DNA of 48,510 nucleotides, taken from the NCBI RefSeq assembly GCF_000006405.1, contig NW_003205331.1:159698-208207 (forward strand), in the 5' to 3' direction. The position numbers were made by a program, and so were the translations under genes. The stretch is from Perkinsus marinus ATCC 50983 (taxonomy: Eukaryota > Perkinsozoa > Perkinsida > Perkinsidae). This document shows, piece after piece, positions 18,401 through 28,653 of the stretch. The notes below the pieces were generated by a model. It was not told the DNA's origin. It worked only from the letters and a program-made list of their open reading frames with translations, and did not search any database. Numbering within the stretch: position 1 is the first letter of the stretch; each line of letters starts with the position of its first letter.

Positions 18401-19044
18401 CTAAGAAGGAACACCTGTGTTTGCAAATAAAATCACTAGCAGCCCGCGTCGCTTAGCTCCGGGGAAGCTCTAGGCTAGAGCCTCTAGCTCCTACGGAGGG
18501 GGTTATAGTGCATTTCCTGCATGGTTTTAGCACTTGGTTTGTTATTAAAGTAAAGCGTGGACTCCACAGTGTGGAGTAATAGTTGAAGGTTTCGTTTGGG
18601 TAGAAGTGTACCCCCATACGATCGCCAAATGGTTGCAAATTTGCACGAACTGCGTGAGTACACAAATTGCCTAACTGCAAGAAGTGCAAGAGAACGTGAT
18701 GAAGTTACGCACGATGTAGGATTGGGAATGCGTTGGGAAGAGTAGAATTGTAGTGTTGGGAGGCGTTTAGAGTTAATAAATGTGAAGCAACGCATAAGAG
18801 GGACACATGCTGAAAGTATAAGAGCATGTAATGAGAATTTGTGAAAGAAATTTGAAAATGTGAGATTTTTACGCACGATTATAGCCGAGTAGCATAAAAG
18901 TATTAAAGTTGAGCAAGATTGCACAAGTTAGGCCAGCCAAATACACATTCATGACTCTCTTCGCTCCGCTAAAGACTACCACGCGCCACGAAATTAAATC
19001 GTCCAACATAACCTTCCTTAGTAGCTGGTTTTTGCTGGTTTTCA
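18401..19044. other. No supported gene
   Basis: A 146-codon frame on the minus strand (18484-18924) lacks a motif and an ATG; I regard it as chance. A copy of the GC-rich TTTCGTGGCGCG motif (minus) lies at 18980-18995 just upstream of the U1-C gene. Confidence 0.35.
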
Positions 19045-19586
19045 ATGCCTAAGTACTTCTGCGAGTACTGTGATATCTTCCTAGCTCACAGTAGCTTCTT
19101 CGGAAGGAAGCAGCATTCCACTGGTCGGAAGCATATCCAGAATAAAATTGAGTAAGTGGACTATTCTGGACCTATTCCGTATCTTCCTCGCTCAACCTAA
19201 AGATTCTTCTCAGTTACTATACCGAGCAGATGAAGGAGAAGGGCGTAGGTGTGCCCAACTATGATGATCAACCTGAGGCCAAGGGTAGTCCCTCTACTTT
19301 TCCCTATAGGTTTTCACTTTTATATTTTTCAGCCCTCGGCCCAGTGAACTACCCCTCCGCCGTCCCTACCATTCAGGGTTCACACCCGTACGCACCGCCC
19401 TTCGCTGGAAAGGGCTTCGGAAAGGGCAAGGGCATGCCTTTCTTCGGGAAGGGTTTCGGTAATTATACACCCGAGTTTTTATGCAACTTCTACACTGTCA
19501 ATTTATTTCCAGGATTCCCCATGATGGGCAAGGGCCTCCCAATGCCTCCTCCTCCCGGACCCTTCGGTAATCGTCCCCTCGGTTGA
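19045..19586 (+). CDS. SNRPC: U1 small nuclear ribonucleoprotein C (U1-C)
   Basis: U1-C is a zinc-finger subunit of the U1 snRNP and stabilises pairing of U1 with the 5' splice site in the nucleus. Four exons: 19045-19151, 19214-19284, 19333-19458, 19513-19586, joining in frame to 125 residues. The N-terminal U1-type C2H2 finger is complete: [16 protein letters not shown], then [18 protein letters not shown], giving the Cys-x2-Cys ... His-x5-His ligands. The tail is low-complexity, rich in Gly, Lys, Phe and Pro ([25 protein letters not shown]), in keeping with the Pro/Met/Gly-rich tails of the family. Start chosen because the finger begins at residue 2, as in all relatives. It is the first of several plus-strand genes involved in RNA processing here. 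Confidence 0.95.
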
Positions 19587-19667
19587 TCCACAGTTTCATA
19601 TCAACCCTGATTTTTCTTGCGTTGTAGTATTTACTTCAAATCTACTATCAGTTCCTTATGACCATCT

Positions 19668-19875
19668 ATGGTGGCATCAACACCATGCGACTACTCAGAA
19701 AGAGGCTCAGCTGCTCTCGATAGGCTCGTCCGGAAGGTCGGGGAGTTGGAGGAGACAGCCGAGCGGTGGCGGAAACAACGAGAGGCTGAGGAGGACATAG
19801 CGAAAGAGTTGGCCACGCTCAACACTGTAATAGAGGAGGCTTTGAAGGGCAGTGGGAAATTCGATGAGCTTTCTT
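19668..19875 (+). CDS. Coiled-coil protein, first exon of unclear gene
   Basis: Starts with ATG and encodes about 69 residues dominated by a coiled coil (LDRLVRKVGELEETAERW, EAEEDIAKELATLNTVIEEA) up to a GTGAGG donor. The next exons could not be found in frame: joining to the GLE1-like exon at 20017 breaks the frame with the obvious donor. It could be the 5' exon of the GLE1-like gene with an unrecognised mini-exon, or a separate small gene. Coiled coils of this kind occur in many families, so no function is given. Confidence 0.45.
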
Positions 19876-20016
19876 GTGAGGGGGGGGGAAATATTTTCCG
19901 CAATTTTCTGATGTGAAAGTGGGGTAGAGAGTGGTATCGAGTCAATTATGTATCTCCGCAGGGCTTTTATGTGGTTTATTCCATCATCGTAAATCTTCGC
20001 TGTGCGTGACGCTCAG

Positions 20017-22196
20017 ATGCCTTCGAGTGGATTCCACATGGGGAGGTTGTGGGGCGTTGGCCCTCGTTCTACCGGTTGCTTTGATGATCTCGATGAATCT
20101 GATTCGGATGATTATAAAAGCTCCTCTGCCGATTCTGGAGAAGATGAGGCTTTCTAGTAGGGGTGGAGTGTAGTAGCATATGGGATTGAAAAAATTACTT
20201 TTAGTTTTGGACTGGATAGTAGTGGTAGTGATGTAGAGGAGGAGTACGACCGGTCTCTCGGCCTTCCTTGGTACCAAAGCAGGCCTCGGTCGAAGCGCAC
20301 GTATTTTGATCTCTTTGGATTAGACGACGACGAGGAGGAAGAGGGGCTGGGGAGGAAGGTGGTGAATTTCGTGGCGCGTGAAGTTTTCCGGAGTTTTCCT
20401 GGTGCAGGCATCTGTAGATGGTGTCACTTCTACTGTTCCGGCAGTTGCGGCTCCCCAGGTGTGCAGCACGGTGGTGGGGGATGAAGATGATTTGGTGGAT
20501 TTATGGTATTCGACCGACTACTCACTTGAGGCGGAAGGTAGGTTAGGAGAGGTCCATATCAACTCAGGACACTCCGTTGGGATCGCTGAATTCTGTTTCA
20601 CATGAAATGTCGTAATACTCTGTGGAAAATGCGATATGCAGTAGTCGTGAAATATGTTTTTCACTAGTGTTTTTGATATCACTAGGGTGTTTTTAGGTGG
20701 GCCTTGGTACCGGGACTCGACCGTTCTTAGTAAGCTCAGAGGCAATATTGAAAATTGGAGTGTATGGGATAAGAAAGTAGGTGAACGCCTCTGTGTTAGC
20801 TACTTAGTAGTGTTGGTTGTCTTCAGGTTCAACTACAACGGCTGAGGGCGATAGACGAGGCCGGTAGGGTAAGGCATAGTATGGCGGCTAGGAGGAGGGA
20901 GGAAGAGGAGGAGGAGAGTGTGGCTGAGGAGAAGCGCTTGAGGGTAATTGAAGAGAAAAAGAGGGTGGAGGCGGAGAAAAGGAAGGTGGATGATGAGAAG
21001 TAGTAATGGTGTGGTATGGTGACGATGATGCATGGTCAAATACGCGTGTTGGTGACTATATGGAAATTCTGAGGAAATTGTTGTTGGTTTCTGTACACCT
21101 CTACTCGAACTCCTATAATCAGTGAGGAAACTCCTAAGCTCAGCTGGGGGAAGCAAACATATATTCCTCCTCCTCAGGACTGTCGTAGAGCCCTCGCCAC
21201 AATCGCCTAAGAAATTGGCTGCACCCGCACCAGTGTTGCCGAACACTCCGGATTTCGCGCGCCACGAAATCACCGAAAAACCAGTGGCTGTACCTATACA
21301 CCCTGTAGCTGAGGAGAAGGCGGCAGAGACTTTACAAACTGCTGGGCTGAGGGCTCTGGAGAATTTCGTTGAGTCGTGGAGTAGAAAAACGGAGCTGGCG
21401 AAGAAGTATCGGGCGCCGTGGAAAGAAATATGTACGTTGATAAGAACTTGCAAGCGTTCGAGAGGATTGTAGGTATTTCTGCGCAGCAAGTGTCTTCCTC
21501 ACGTAAAAGTGTCATTTCCACGGCTGATAAGGTCGCCCGAGCGCTCCTCCGAAATAGAGATACGGAGGAGACTGTGAGATTCTTGGCTTGTGTAAGGGGT
21601 GGGGAATTTCGTGGCGCGCGGTAATTTTGCGTCCATCGATTTAGGCATCTGCGGAAAAGTTGATTTCTTGTTCGGTGAATAACAGTTTGGATTTCGTCTG
21701 GACTACAGCATATCATGTTCGCTTGGTGGCGGAGAAATTGAAGGATGACGATGTTGTGAAGGAGTGGTATCTGCATGCTCTTGTCGGATGTCTCAATTTC
21801 AAGTGAGTAGAGTCGAACTTGTAAAAAATAAAAAAAGCTGCGATTCTGGATCGCATGAAAAGATATGACTTGTTGTTCAGATGCCCTTGGGTGTCGTGGA
21901 TCGATACGGAGAAGGCTCGGAAGGCAGGAGTTAAACACGTGGATAGCAGCGATTGGTATAAGGAGCAGGAGGTAGGGTGGGGAGGAGCGCATGGTCAAAA
22001 TATGGAAAATTCTGATGGAAATGTGATGGTGAAACTCTTGTTGGTTTCTTTGCATTTCTACCATAAATTCTACAATTAGTGAGGCAATTACTGAATTCAG
22101 CTGAGGAAAGCAGACGTATAGGAGGAGCGGGGGGAGCGGGGGGGGAGTAGACTGTTCCGAGTGAATAGGGCGAATACATCTAAGTTCGTGACGTAG
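20017..22196 (+). CDS. GLE1-like mRNA export factor
   Basis: GLE1 acts at the cytoplasmic face of the nuclear pore, activating a DEAD-box helicase for mRNA export. Ten exons join in frame to 453 residues: 20017-20156, 20220-20361, 20408-20537, 20697-20776, 20827-20999, 21178-21430, 21472-21591, 21645-21802, 21881-21971, 22122-22196. Order: acidic N-terminus (DDLDESDSDDYKSSS; LFGLDDDEEEE), a charged coiled coil (EEEEEESVAEEKRLRVIEEK), a Pro-rich linker, then the helical GLE1 domain (KKYRAPWKEICISAQQVSSS; a WYLHALVGCLNFKCPWVSW segment like the KKCPY-type segment of the family). Two introns (21000-21177 and 21972-22121) consist of family A elements, and one (20538-20696) holds a family B element. 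The start at 20017 is the first in-frame ATG; an upstream exon is possible. The family assignment rests on C-terminal resemblance only. Confidence 0.6.
20362..20407 (+). repeat. GC-rich dispersed motif inside a 46-nt GLE1-like intron
   Basis: The intron begins GTGAATTTCGTGGCGCGTGA. The 16-nt core recurs six more times in the window (18980, 21256, 21605, 43950, 45477, 46497), and the copy at 21605 lies in another intron of the same gene (21592-21644). Both of these introns are followed by an exon starting GCATCTG. Confidence 0.75.
20590..20696 (-). mobile_element. Family B element in a GLE1-like intron
   Basis: Contains GCAGTAGTCGTGAAATATG and TTTTTCACTAGTGTTTTTGA in family order and lacks a clean left end. 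The intron's acceptor (GTTTTTAG at 20696) lies at its degraded right end, so the element supplies the 3' splice site. Reading frame across the intron is preserved (SLEAEG / GPWYRDS). Confidence 0.75.
21020..21172 (+). mobile_element. Family A introner-like element forming GLE1-like intron 21000-21177
   Basis: Blocks GCATGGTCAAATACGCGTG, TATATGGAAATTCTGAGG, TCTGTACACCTCTACTCGAA and CTAAGCTCAGCTG in order, ending CAAACATATATTCCTCC. Donor GTAGTAATGGTGTGG is about 20 nt upstream of the first block and the acceptor CCTCAG directly follows the end, so the 178-nt intron is little more than the element. Confidence 0.9.
21975..22121 (+). mobile_element. Family A introner-like element forming GLE1-like intron 21972-22121
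   Basis: Starts GTAGGGTGGGGAGGAGCGCA (donor included) and ends with GAATTCAGCTGAGGAAAGCA then the acceptor CGTATAG. The intron is 150 nt and essentially identical in extent to the element. Confidence 0.85.
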
Positions 22197-22624
22197 GGAA
22201 GAAGGATAAACTAAACCGGTGTATCTCAAACGGTGACGACACAAGGAATCGATCCTACACTCTTTATATGTGTAGATGAAATGAATCTGAAGATCTATTT
22301 CGAACTAGATATTATGGCCGAATTCACTCTGTAGATCTTAGTGTCGAACGCATGGCAAAAGCCGGTATAAAAGTCATCAAGAATAGATCTTAGCAATCTT
22401 CTGATCATCATCGCGGCACAAGGCGAACAATGTAGATCTCATTATTATATAATTTGGGAGGTATATGCATCGAATGTATTAGCATGATAAACCCTATAGA
22501 TCATAGCCATATTCATGATCATTATTGAGGGCTTCTCGATGGCCACTATGGGCTGCAACTATTCGATCTGTGCTGTCCCTGTGCGAAGTCGTTTTACTGA
22601 TCATGTTGATGAGTTTCTGCACAG

Positions 22625-23237
22625 AAATACGATGCTGTTTTCGACATGGGAACTTATCTAGTTGGTATGAACTTGATAAGAATAGTGAAGGTTAGCATGT
22701 GCCCAATTTTTGCACTCAAAACGCGTTGTTTAGAGTTTCCCCTTTCGCTCATTGCCGTTCTTATCAGACGTTTGTCAACCTCTGGCTGGCCCTATGTTTG
22801 GTCTTACAGGATATCACATGTGTGTGGCAGTGGATTGCAGCTCTCGTCAATGACGCTCAGGGACGAGGTAAGACACTTGGGGGAAGCGCCATGACGTTCC
22901 TCTGTAGACCCCGCTTTACCAATGTTGGTTAACTGCTACCTACGAGTGTGTCGGTATGATCTCAAACGCTGGCTTGGACAAACCAATCAGAGTTCGAAAT
23001 TGGATCGGCTCTTTTCTGGCCCTATAAGGGATCGAATAAGGGAGGTAAGTCCTAGGGGGGCTCTTGTGTGAAGTGGCAGAGGAGTGGTATCAGATTCGAT
23101 CGCTGTACCGGGCATCTGCTGTGGTTGAGCACTACGGCCTTCTCTGCGAGACTGCACTAGACGACTCAAATATCCGACCACCGGATGGGATGGAAATAAC
23201 AGCGGCTGAGGAGTCGGAGCTCAACTCAAACGTGTGA
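22625..23237 (+). CDS. Hypothetical protein, possibly PEX11-like (5' end unresolved)
   Basis: Exons at about 22625-22688, 22772-22867, 22908-23044 and 23082-23237 join in frame. The product has KYDAVFDMGTYLVGMNLIRI, then NLWLALCLVLQDITCVWQWI, then LPMLVNCYLRVCRYDLKRWL and ends ITAAEESELNSNV. The alternation of amphipathic helices with short hydrophobic stretches recalls peroxisomal PEX11 proteins, but no diagnostic motif is complete and the first exon is missing, so this is tentative. The last intron is only 37 nt. It lies between the GLE1-like gene and LSM5, all on the plus strand. Confidence 0.5.
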
Positions 23238-23440
23238 CACAGTCTCTGCAACGGCTGGCAGGGGTTGTGTTCATGTTGGCATCGGAGCTCTCGGAGGTCG
23301 GCTTGCTTGCTGGGATGCAATCACTCAATTGGATTCCTCTACCTAGGAGATGCGACTCAATTGGAATTTAGGCGACTCGTTTTCGTCTCGTTACGGATTT
23401 CATCAGATCAGCCCTGTTTTGTAGTGTTTCCCCCCGCGTA

Positions 23441-24003
23441 ATGTCTTCTACCGTGTCAGCGCCCCCCACAGCCACTGCTACAGGGCCGTCCTTCCTCCCA
23501 CTTGCCTTGGTCGACAAGTGTGTGGGCAGCCGCATCTGGGTTATCATGCGGGGTGATCGTGAACTGGTAAGCTCTGTGTCACAATGTGGAAACCTTGGGG
23601 GATCCTTGGAGATTTTTATACACGTCTACTCCAAGTGGCATGCAGTTTGTTAGTGCAATGAAGAAAACCCACGATATATCCAACATCCACTGCTGATAAT
23701 ACAATCAATTACGGAAGGATTAATGGTCCTAGTCTCGTCTCAGGTTGGAACACTTCGAGGATTTGACGACTACGTGAATATGGTGCTCGATGACGTTACG
23801 GAATAGTAAGTCTCAATGAACATCTCTCCTCCGCTATGCTCACAACTTCAGCACAATCCTTCCTGATGGTGGAAAGCGTGTCGACAAGATTGAGTCTATC
23901 CTCCTTAACGGCAGCTCAGTCGCTATGGTAGGTCGTTCCCATTTCTCGTCTCTATCTGACTCATTCCCTTCAGCTCGTTCCTGGGGGCAGTCCTGAAGCG
24001 TAG
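23441..24003 (+). CDS. LSM5: LSM5, U6 snRNA-associated Sm-like protein
   Basis: Subunit of the LSM2-8 ring (binds U6 snRNA, nucleus) and the LSM1-7 ring (mRNA decay, cytoplasm). Exons 23441-23566, 23744-23805, 23852-23927, 23974-24003 join in frame to 97 residues; human LSM5 has 91. Sm1: LPLALVDKCVGSRIWVIMRG, DRELVGTLRGFDDYVNMVLD; Sm2: SILLNGSSVAMLVPGG. GFDDYVNMVLDDV is a signature of LSM5 rather than other LSM proteins. Introns 2 and 3 are 46 nt each; the first is 177 nt and holds a possible decayed family A element. Confidence 0.97.
23575..23690 (+). mobile_element. Possible decayed family A element in LSM5 intron 1
   Basis: CACAATGTGGAAACCTTGG and TTTTATACACGTCTACTCCA line up with the family A blocks, but the GAGCTCAGCTGAG block is gone. 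Intron 23567-23743 is 177 nt against 46 nt for the others in the gene, the size expected for an element-derived intron. Confidence 0.4.
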
Positions 24004-24837
24004 ATGCACTTGAGTTGTTTCATAACGATCTCTGAGACCTTGCGTTGGTGTGATGAGCCTTCTGACACTCGGCTACGCCTGCGTACGTTGTAGATAAGAT
24101 GAATATTTAATAAAACAACCATATAGAATGGTTATTCCCATAGTGTAACTCCAATTCATCTTGCAGCGAAAACTCGTGACGATGCGAATATCTAACTCGT
24201 GAAATGTGAACTTCTCCCAATCCAACACAAGGCTACTGGAATAGCTTTGGAACGATTATACAAGAGTAACTCTTGAAGAGTTGATTCACCGGAGTTCCAC
24301 CAGTATCAACCATGCTTGAAATTCCCTTTCGTTTTTTTTCCAAGAAATGGTGTAGCAGCTACCCTGTAGCTAGACAACAGCAACAAAAATAGACCATTCA
24401 TGTCACTAATTTTCTTGATGACATAGTTACATAGTGAGATGTTAGACGACACTTGTCAACGAGTACGCATCGAATATCAGATTGTATGTGAGACAGGATG
24501 GTAGGAGCTGGCGTAGTCTCCATTACTGTGTTCTGTTCTTTTGTAGCGTCAAGCTAGTGTACTCGGTTCGTAACTAATTTAAGTATTGTGGTTGTTGGTA
24601 TTGTTTTTGTGGTTATTCCGGACACCATAAGAGTTACAGAAGCTCTATTGTGGTATATACTTTGCTAAGTTCATCACCTAGAACCTTTGTAGATATTGAC
24701 GGTCAACAGTCTTGAGTTATAACAATACCGTGATAGTACTCTGGCATTCGGCACGGAGCTGAAAGCCCGGAGAGTCCAGAATCAAGAATCCAGATCATTT
24801 GGCGATATGTGCACACACCTGAAACTCAAATTCATTC
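24004..24837. other. LSM5 downstream region
   Basis: ATTTAATAAAACAACC at 24105-24120 could serve as a polyadenylation signal for LSM5. No other supported feature. Confidence 0.35.
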
Positions 24838-25085
24838 ATGGTTATGAGATGCCTTGTCTGTGAGTCCCCAGCTTTGACCCTGATTAACCACTCTCAACTC
24901 GTGCTCTTATAGGTCGAATGTTGGGAAACTCAACGGATATCAGACAAACACGTAAAATACAAGGAGCAGGAAAAGCAGCACGTCGAATGGAAGAAAGACA
25001 GTTACGACGCGCGGGTGTCACCCGCCGAGTGGTTACCGTGTTCCTAACATTAGATATGTTCTTAATGCTAATGATTGTGTTCTAG
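24838..25085 (+). CDS. Small hypothetical basic protein
   Basis: An ATG at 24838, a 53-nt intron (24860-24912) and a second exon with a basic helix (GAGKAARRMEERQLRRAG). Read through, it ends in a hydrophobic stretch (VVTVFLTLDMFLMLMIVF) at a stop at 25083. Alternatively that stretch is a 48-nt intron (GTGTTCCTAAC ... GTGTTCTAG, with a branch-point-like CTAAC) and the protein ends a few residues later. A second frame over the same exon is also open. No family recognised. Confidence 0.3.
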
Positions 25086-26099
25086 GTCTTCGTGTTGTAC
25101 ATGAACACGAGCTAGAGCGATTTTCTCTGTGAAAGAATCGTACCAAGTTGGTTTTACCAATCTGACAATCTTAAGAGCTGTTGAAAGTACGTGCCACTCA
25201 TGTCAGGAAAAATGCCAGGTAAATCAGGAAAAATTATTGTTGGGACACGTTGTTAGTAACAGCCTGTTGCATCAGGTTTGAGACTTGAGGCTAACGCCTA
25301 TGATTGGCCTCTGGTAGTGTATTCGAACGCGGTTGTGTCATGCTCGAAGGCGTTTCGCGGATGAACACCCGCTGCATGTGGCCATTCTGGAAGTTACAGC
25401 ATAGGACCGTTTCAAAGAAGGAAATGATGTTGTGTTCCCCAGTCGTGCGGGCTCTGAAGCAGCTCGGGGAGTCCCATCGATAACCACGTCACCGACACGA
25501 TACCAAAATCGGGACATCCTATCCTGGGTTACCCAAGCTGGGTACATCCGCAGAATCGACGATTGCTATTGTTCATGTCAAATTGTTTCATGTTACATTG
25601 CAGGATTTACGTTATTCGTAATACATGTTACATGGTTGGACAATTACGTGCCAGCCACTCAGGCTGACACGCTGACGGTGTCAGCAACACCCCTCATAGC
25701 ACATTTGAGAGTAACAACTGGCTCACTTCCCTCATTCTCCTCGCCACAACAACCCCTCATAACACATGGGCTTTGACATTTATCGCTGCATGTCACCCAC
25801 ATAATAATGTCCACGAGAGTCAAAATTCTGCCCGCACTCGCAACGCGAGACCACTGCTGAACGAAGAAAAATACTCGTAGCTTCTGACCGCACAGTGTGC
25901 GGCGCACACCACTGTCCGATGATCTGTCAACAAGATAGCTATTCGACAAGAAGTTCCGATCTCCTGTTGCTAATTGCGAGTAGACTCCCCTCCCGCTGCG
26001 AAGTAATCTGAAAATGATTAGATATCCAATAGATTGATTTATCGCCTTCGCGTCGGAGAAAATTCGCAAAGTTCAGGGTTTCGACGGAGAATCGCACGG
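25086..26099. other. No supported gene
   Basis: Open frames on the minus strand (25338-25547, 25659-26069) show no motif and no splice consistency. They could be downstream exons of the 26100-27263 gene, but nothing ties them together. Confidence 0.3.
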
Positions 26100-27263
26100 C
26101 TAAGTTCGTCTGGATTTGCCATCGACTAGTCTTCTTCCACACTGTTCCAAAAGGCCCTTGATTACCCCGCGTTGTAAGTCCACCGCCGTTGCAATGCAAC
26201 GGTTGCATGTCAGTGCTTGACTGAGCTGGACCGGACTCCGGCGGCTCCAGTGCAGAGCAGGCATACCTCCTTGGACTCGACGGCTGTGCCACAGCTTGGC
26301 CCATTCCTGGTCCGAAATATCTTGGTCATGCCATCCATCCTCTGGAATAGGATACGGTCGGAGGTCTTGGAGACGGTTTAGCCCCCATCCGTTCAGGACA
26401 CGAAGACCTCCGGGAAGTTCTCGGTTGAAGAATAAGTACTCCTTAAGCAACAGAATATAGCGATATAACGCTGCTTCAGCTGGGGTTGTCCCAGACAGTC
26501 TCTCCCCATGAGACCCCAGATCCTCCACCACTGAAGAATTGAAGGCCTTCAAGCTTCTGCCAAAGAATGGTGATGTGGGTAAATCGTGACAGCCATCTCC
26601 GCGCAACGCACATCTCAGCCCGAGTCTTCTCATTATGGGGAGATATAGCTCCGCATGCCGCCTACAGCACATTCCCACATAACACGAATTTTGCGGCGGA
26701 GCGTTATGTATTTTACGATCCGTGTGAAGAATAATGTACCGGGCTGGTACCAAACCAGCCTGGAGCCAATTGAGAATAACGAAAGCTCTGGGGATTGATC
26801 TGCATCGTTCCCCGGTGACTCCGGCCGCCAGACCCGATATCAATAGGACCCTCCCTGCTTCGTCGCTTCGGAGATCGGGTATGGCGCCGGCCACAGATGG
26901 ATGATCAACTACCCATATCTCGTTGTCGTATTCGATATCGCACGACATCCCCGCACGTACCGAGCTATCCCAGAAGGCCTTCCAAGCGTCCATACTCTCA
27001 CTATGCCAGTATCTCTGGTTCAGAAGATAGGAGTAATTCTGCCCACCCGCCATATGGGACCGACCTCCACATATCGCTTCATCGCGAGTCTCCCGGTAGC
27101 TCACCCACGGCATAAGGGTCTTAAGTTCGCAGTATCCTGGTACGAGGCACTTCCAAGGATCATGTTCCAGATTCAAATCACTCCTCGAATCGAGGACCTC
27201 GATATACCAGATACCAATGCGGTAGCAACTTCGTCTGCTGGAAATCCCAAGGCCTTCATCCAT
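26100..27263 (-). CDS. Hypothetical protein, 387 residues, single exon
   Basis: The longest uninterrupted frame in the window, from ATG at 27263 to a TAG at 26102. The composition is protein-like, with many Trp, Cys and Arg (GERCRSIPRAFVILNWLQAG; NSCYVGMCCRRHAELYLPIM; ELPGGLRVLNGWGLN). I do not recognise a family, membrane segment or signal peptide. It has no visible intron, unlike the other genes here, which would fit a recently acquired or retrocopied gene, or a mobile-element protein. Confidence 0.6.
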   Translation of the reverse strand: MDEGLGISSRRSCYRIGIWYIEVLDSRSDLNLEHDPWKCLVPGYCELKTLMPWVSYRETRDEAICGGRSHMAGGQNYSYLLNQRYWHSESMDAWKAFWDSSVRAGMSCDIEYDNEIWVVDHPSVAGAIPDLRSDEAGRVLLISGLAAGVTGERCRSIPRAFVILNWLQAGLVPARYIILHTDRKIHNAPPQNSCYVGMCCRRHAELYLPIMRRLGLRCALRGDGCHDLPTSPFFGRSLKAFNSSVVEDLGSHGERLSGTTPAEAALYRYILLLKEYLFFNRELPGGLRVLNGWGLNRLQDLRPYPIPEDGWHDQDISDQEWAKLWHSRRVQGGMPALHWSRRSPVQLSQALTCNRCIATAVDLQRGVIKGLLEQCGRRLVDGKSRRT

Positions 27264-28240
27264 TCTGTTGCTGACCCCTCCGATTCAACGGTGGAGCCAG
27301 GACGCTCAACTCTGTAACTGCATTGAATCATCTACCATCGACTGCATTGACCATCGCGTCGTTTCAGCTTGGAGCTGCGTTATTACAGTCGCTTTCGAAA
27401 TTGATACATTCTGTTGTTCCGTGACCTCATCGAAAGCATGCCTCATCCATAACCGAGAAAATACCTGACCGGAAGACAAAAGCGTGTACACTATGGATGT
27501 ACGGCTGTTGGTCGTGATACATAAACTGACTGTGCTGAGAATTTGATAGAGATACAGAGTGGCTGACGGAAAGAAAGATAGAATTTCTTTCTTTCTTTTC
27601 ATCACTTACGGAATTTGAAAGTTTGCGGAGGAAAGAATGTGCTAAATTTTTCCAAAACGGCCTGCGGCCGTTCGCCCAGATGCGTTTCGCCGGTATGCCG
27701 CGTCAATACCGGATACTACCACAACTCGACATGTTCATATATATATTGTACATCACTCGATAGAAGGCAGGTCCATTATCACACTCTGATATCACATGCT
27801 GATACTACATCCGTGATTACGAGCTGACTGATACTATCAGCCTGTACTCGACGACAAATCGCTCGCGGCATCAGACGGTTCTGACTCTTCGTTGCCCGAG
27901 GCTTCACTGTTCAAACCTTCTATGGTACTCCGTTTGATGAAGGCGTCACGGAGGAATCCTCCGGGAGGATCCTGTTAGCCTTGAGGTTCTCCCTGGCGAG
28001 CAACGCAGTGCTTTGCTCAGCAAATGTTGCTGCTATGATAGCCGTGCTATCACGTGATCGTCGCTATCCCAATGTGACATTGGCAATGTCCTACCTTGAT
28101 ACGAACTTTGCGGAGGACTTTACGAACTTTGTACGAGAAACTTTCTCAGAGAAAGGTCACCACCTCACACGCTTCGAGGCGAGCCTGAACTTTGGATGCA
28201 ACGTTCTCTTTCGCTTGAGATGCGATAGCCTGTGACTGAG
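27264..28240. other. No firmly supported gene
   Basis: A plus-strand frame at 27981-28235 (84 codons; YLDTNFAEDFTNFVRETFSE) has protein-like composition and may be an exon of an unrecognised gene or element, with a preceding open stretch near 27840-27960 in another frame. Nothing else stands out. Confidence 0.3.
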
Positions 28241-28653
28241 AGGTCGACGGTCTTCCGACACCAGAGCGAGCACACGATATACAATCATGGAAGTACGGCC
28301 TGGCTAGAACAGCAGTGGCATCCCAAATATAGCGTACTCGGCAAACCGACCCAAGAAGTAGTTTGTGATGGCAGATATTGCCAGAAGCACAAATGGGCTC
28401 CGACGGAGAACCGGATCTGGGGCTGGATCAGGGCTTGCTAACATGTGCCGTTTCCGAGAAGCACGATGGAAAGGCGATGTATCGTCGAGCAGAATCATCC
28501 GTGGTGGAAACTGTTGAGCGTCACCGGCCTTTTGGCTGCGGCTGCTCGCGCCTTCTTACCCCCAGTATAGCCGATTATTCGCAGAGCTCATGCGATAATC
28601 GCGGTGGAAAGATTCAAACACAGAGATGTTTCTGTCTTATAGTATCTCCAAGC

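Noticed and set aside
18484-18924. 146-codon minus-strand frame
   Set aside because: No ATG, no motif and composition of AT-rich non-coding DNA.
20833-22244. Long antisense frames (218 and 316 codons) across the GLE1-like gene
   Set aside because: They are mirror images of GAG/GAA-rich coding exons and run across well supported introns.
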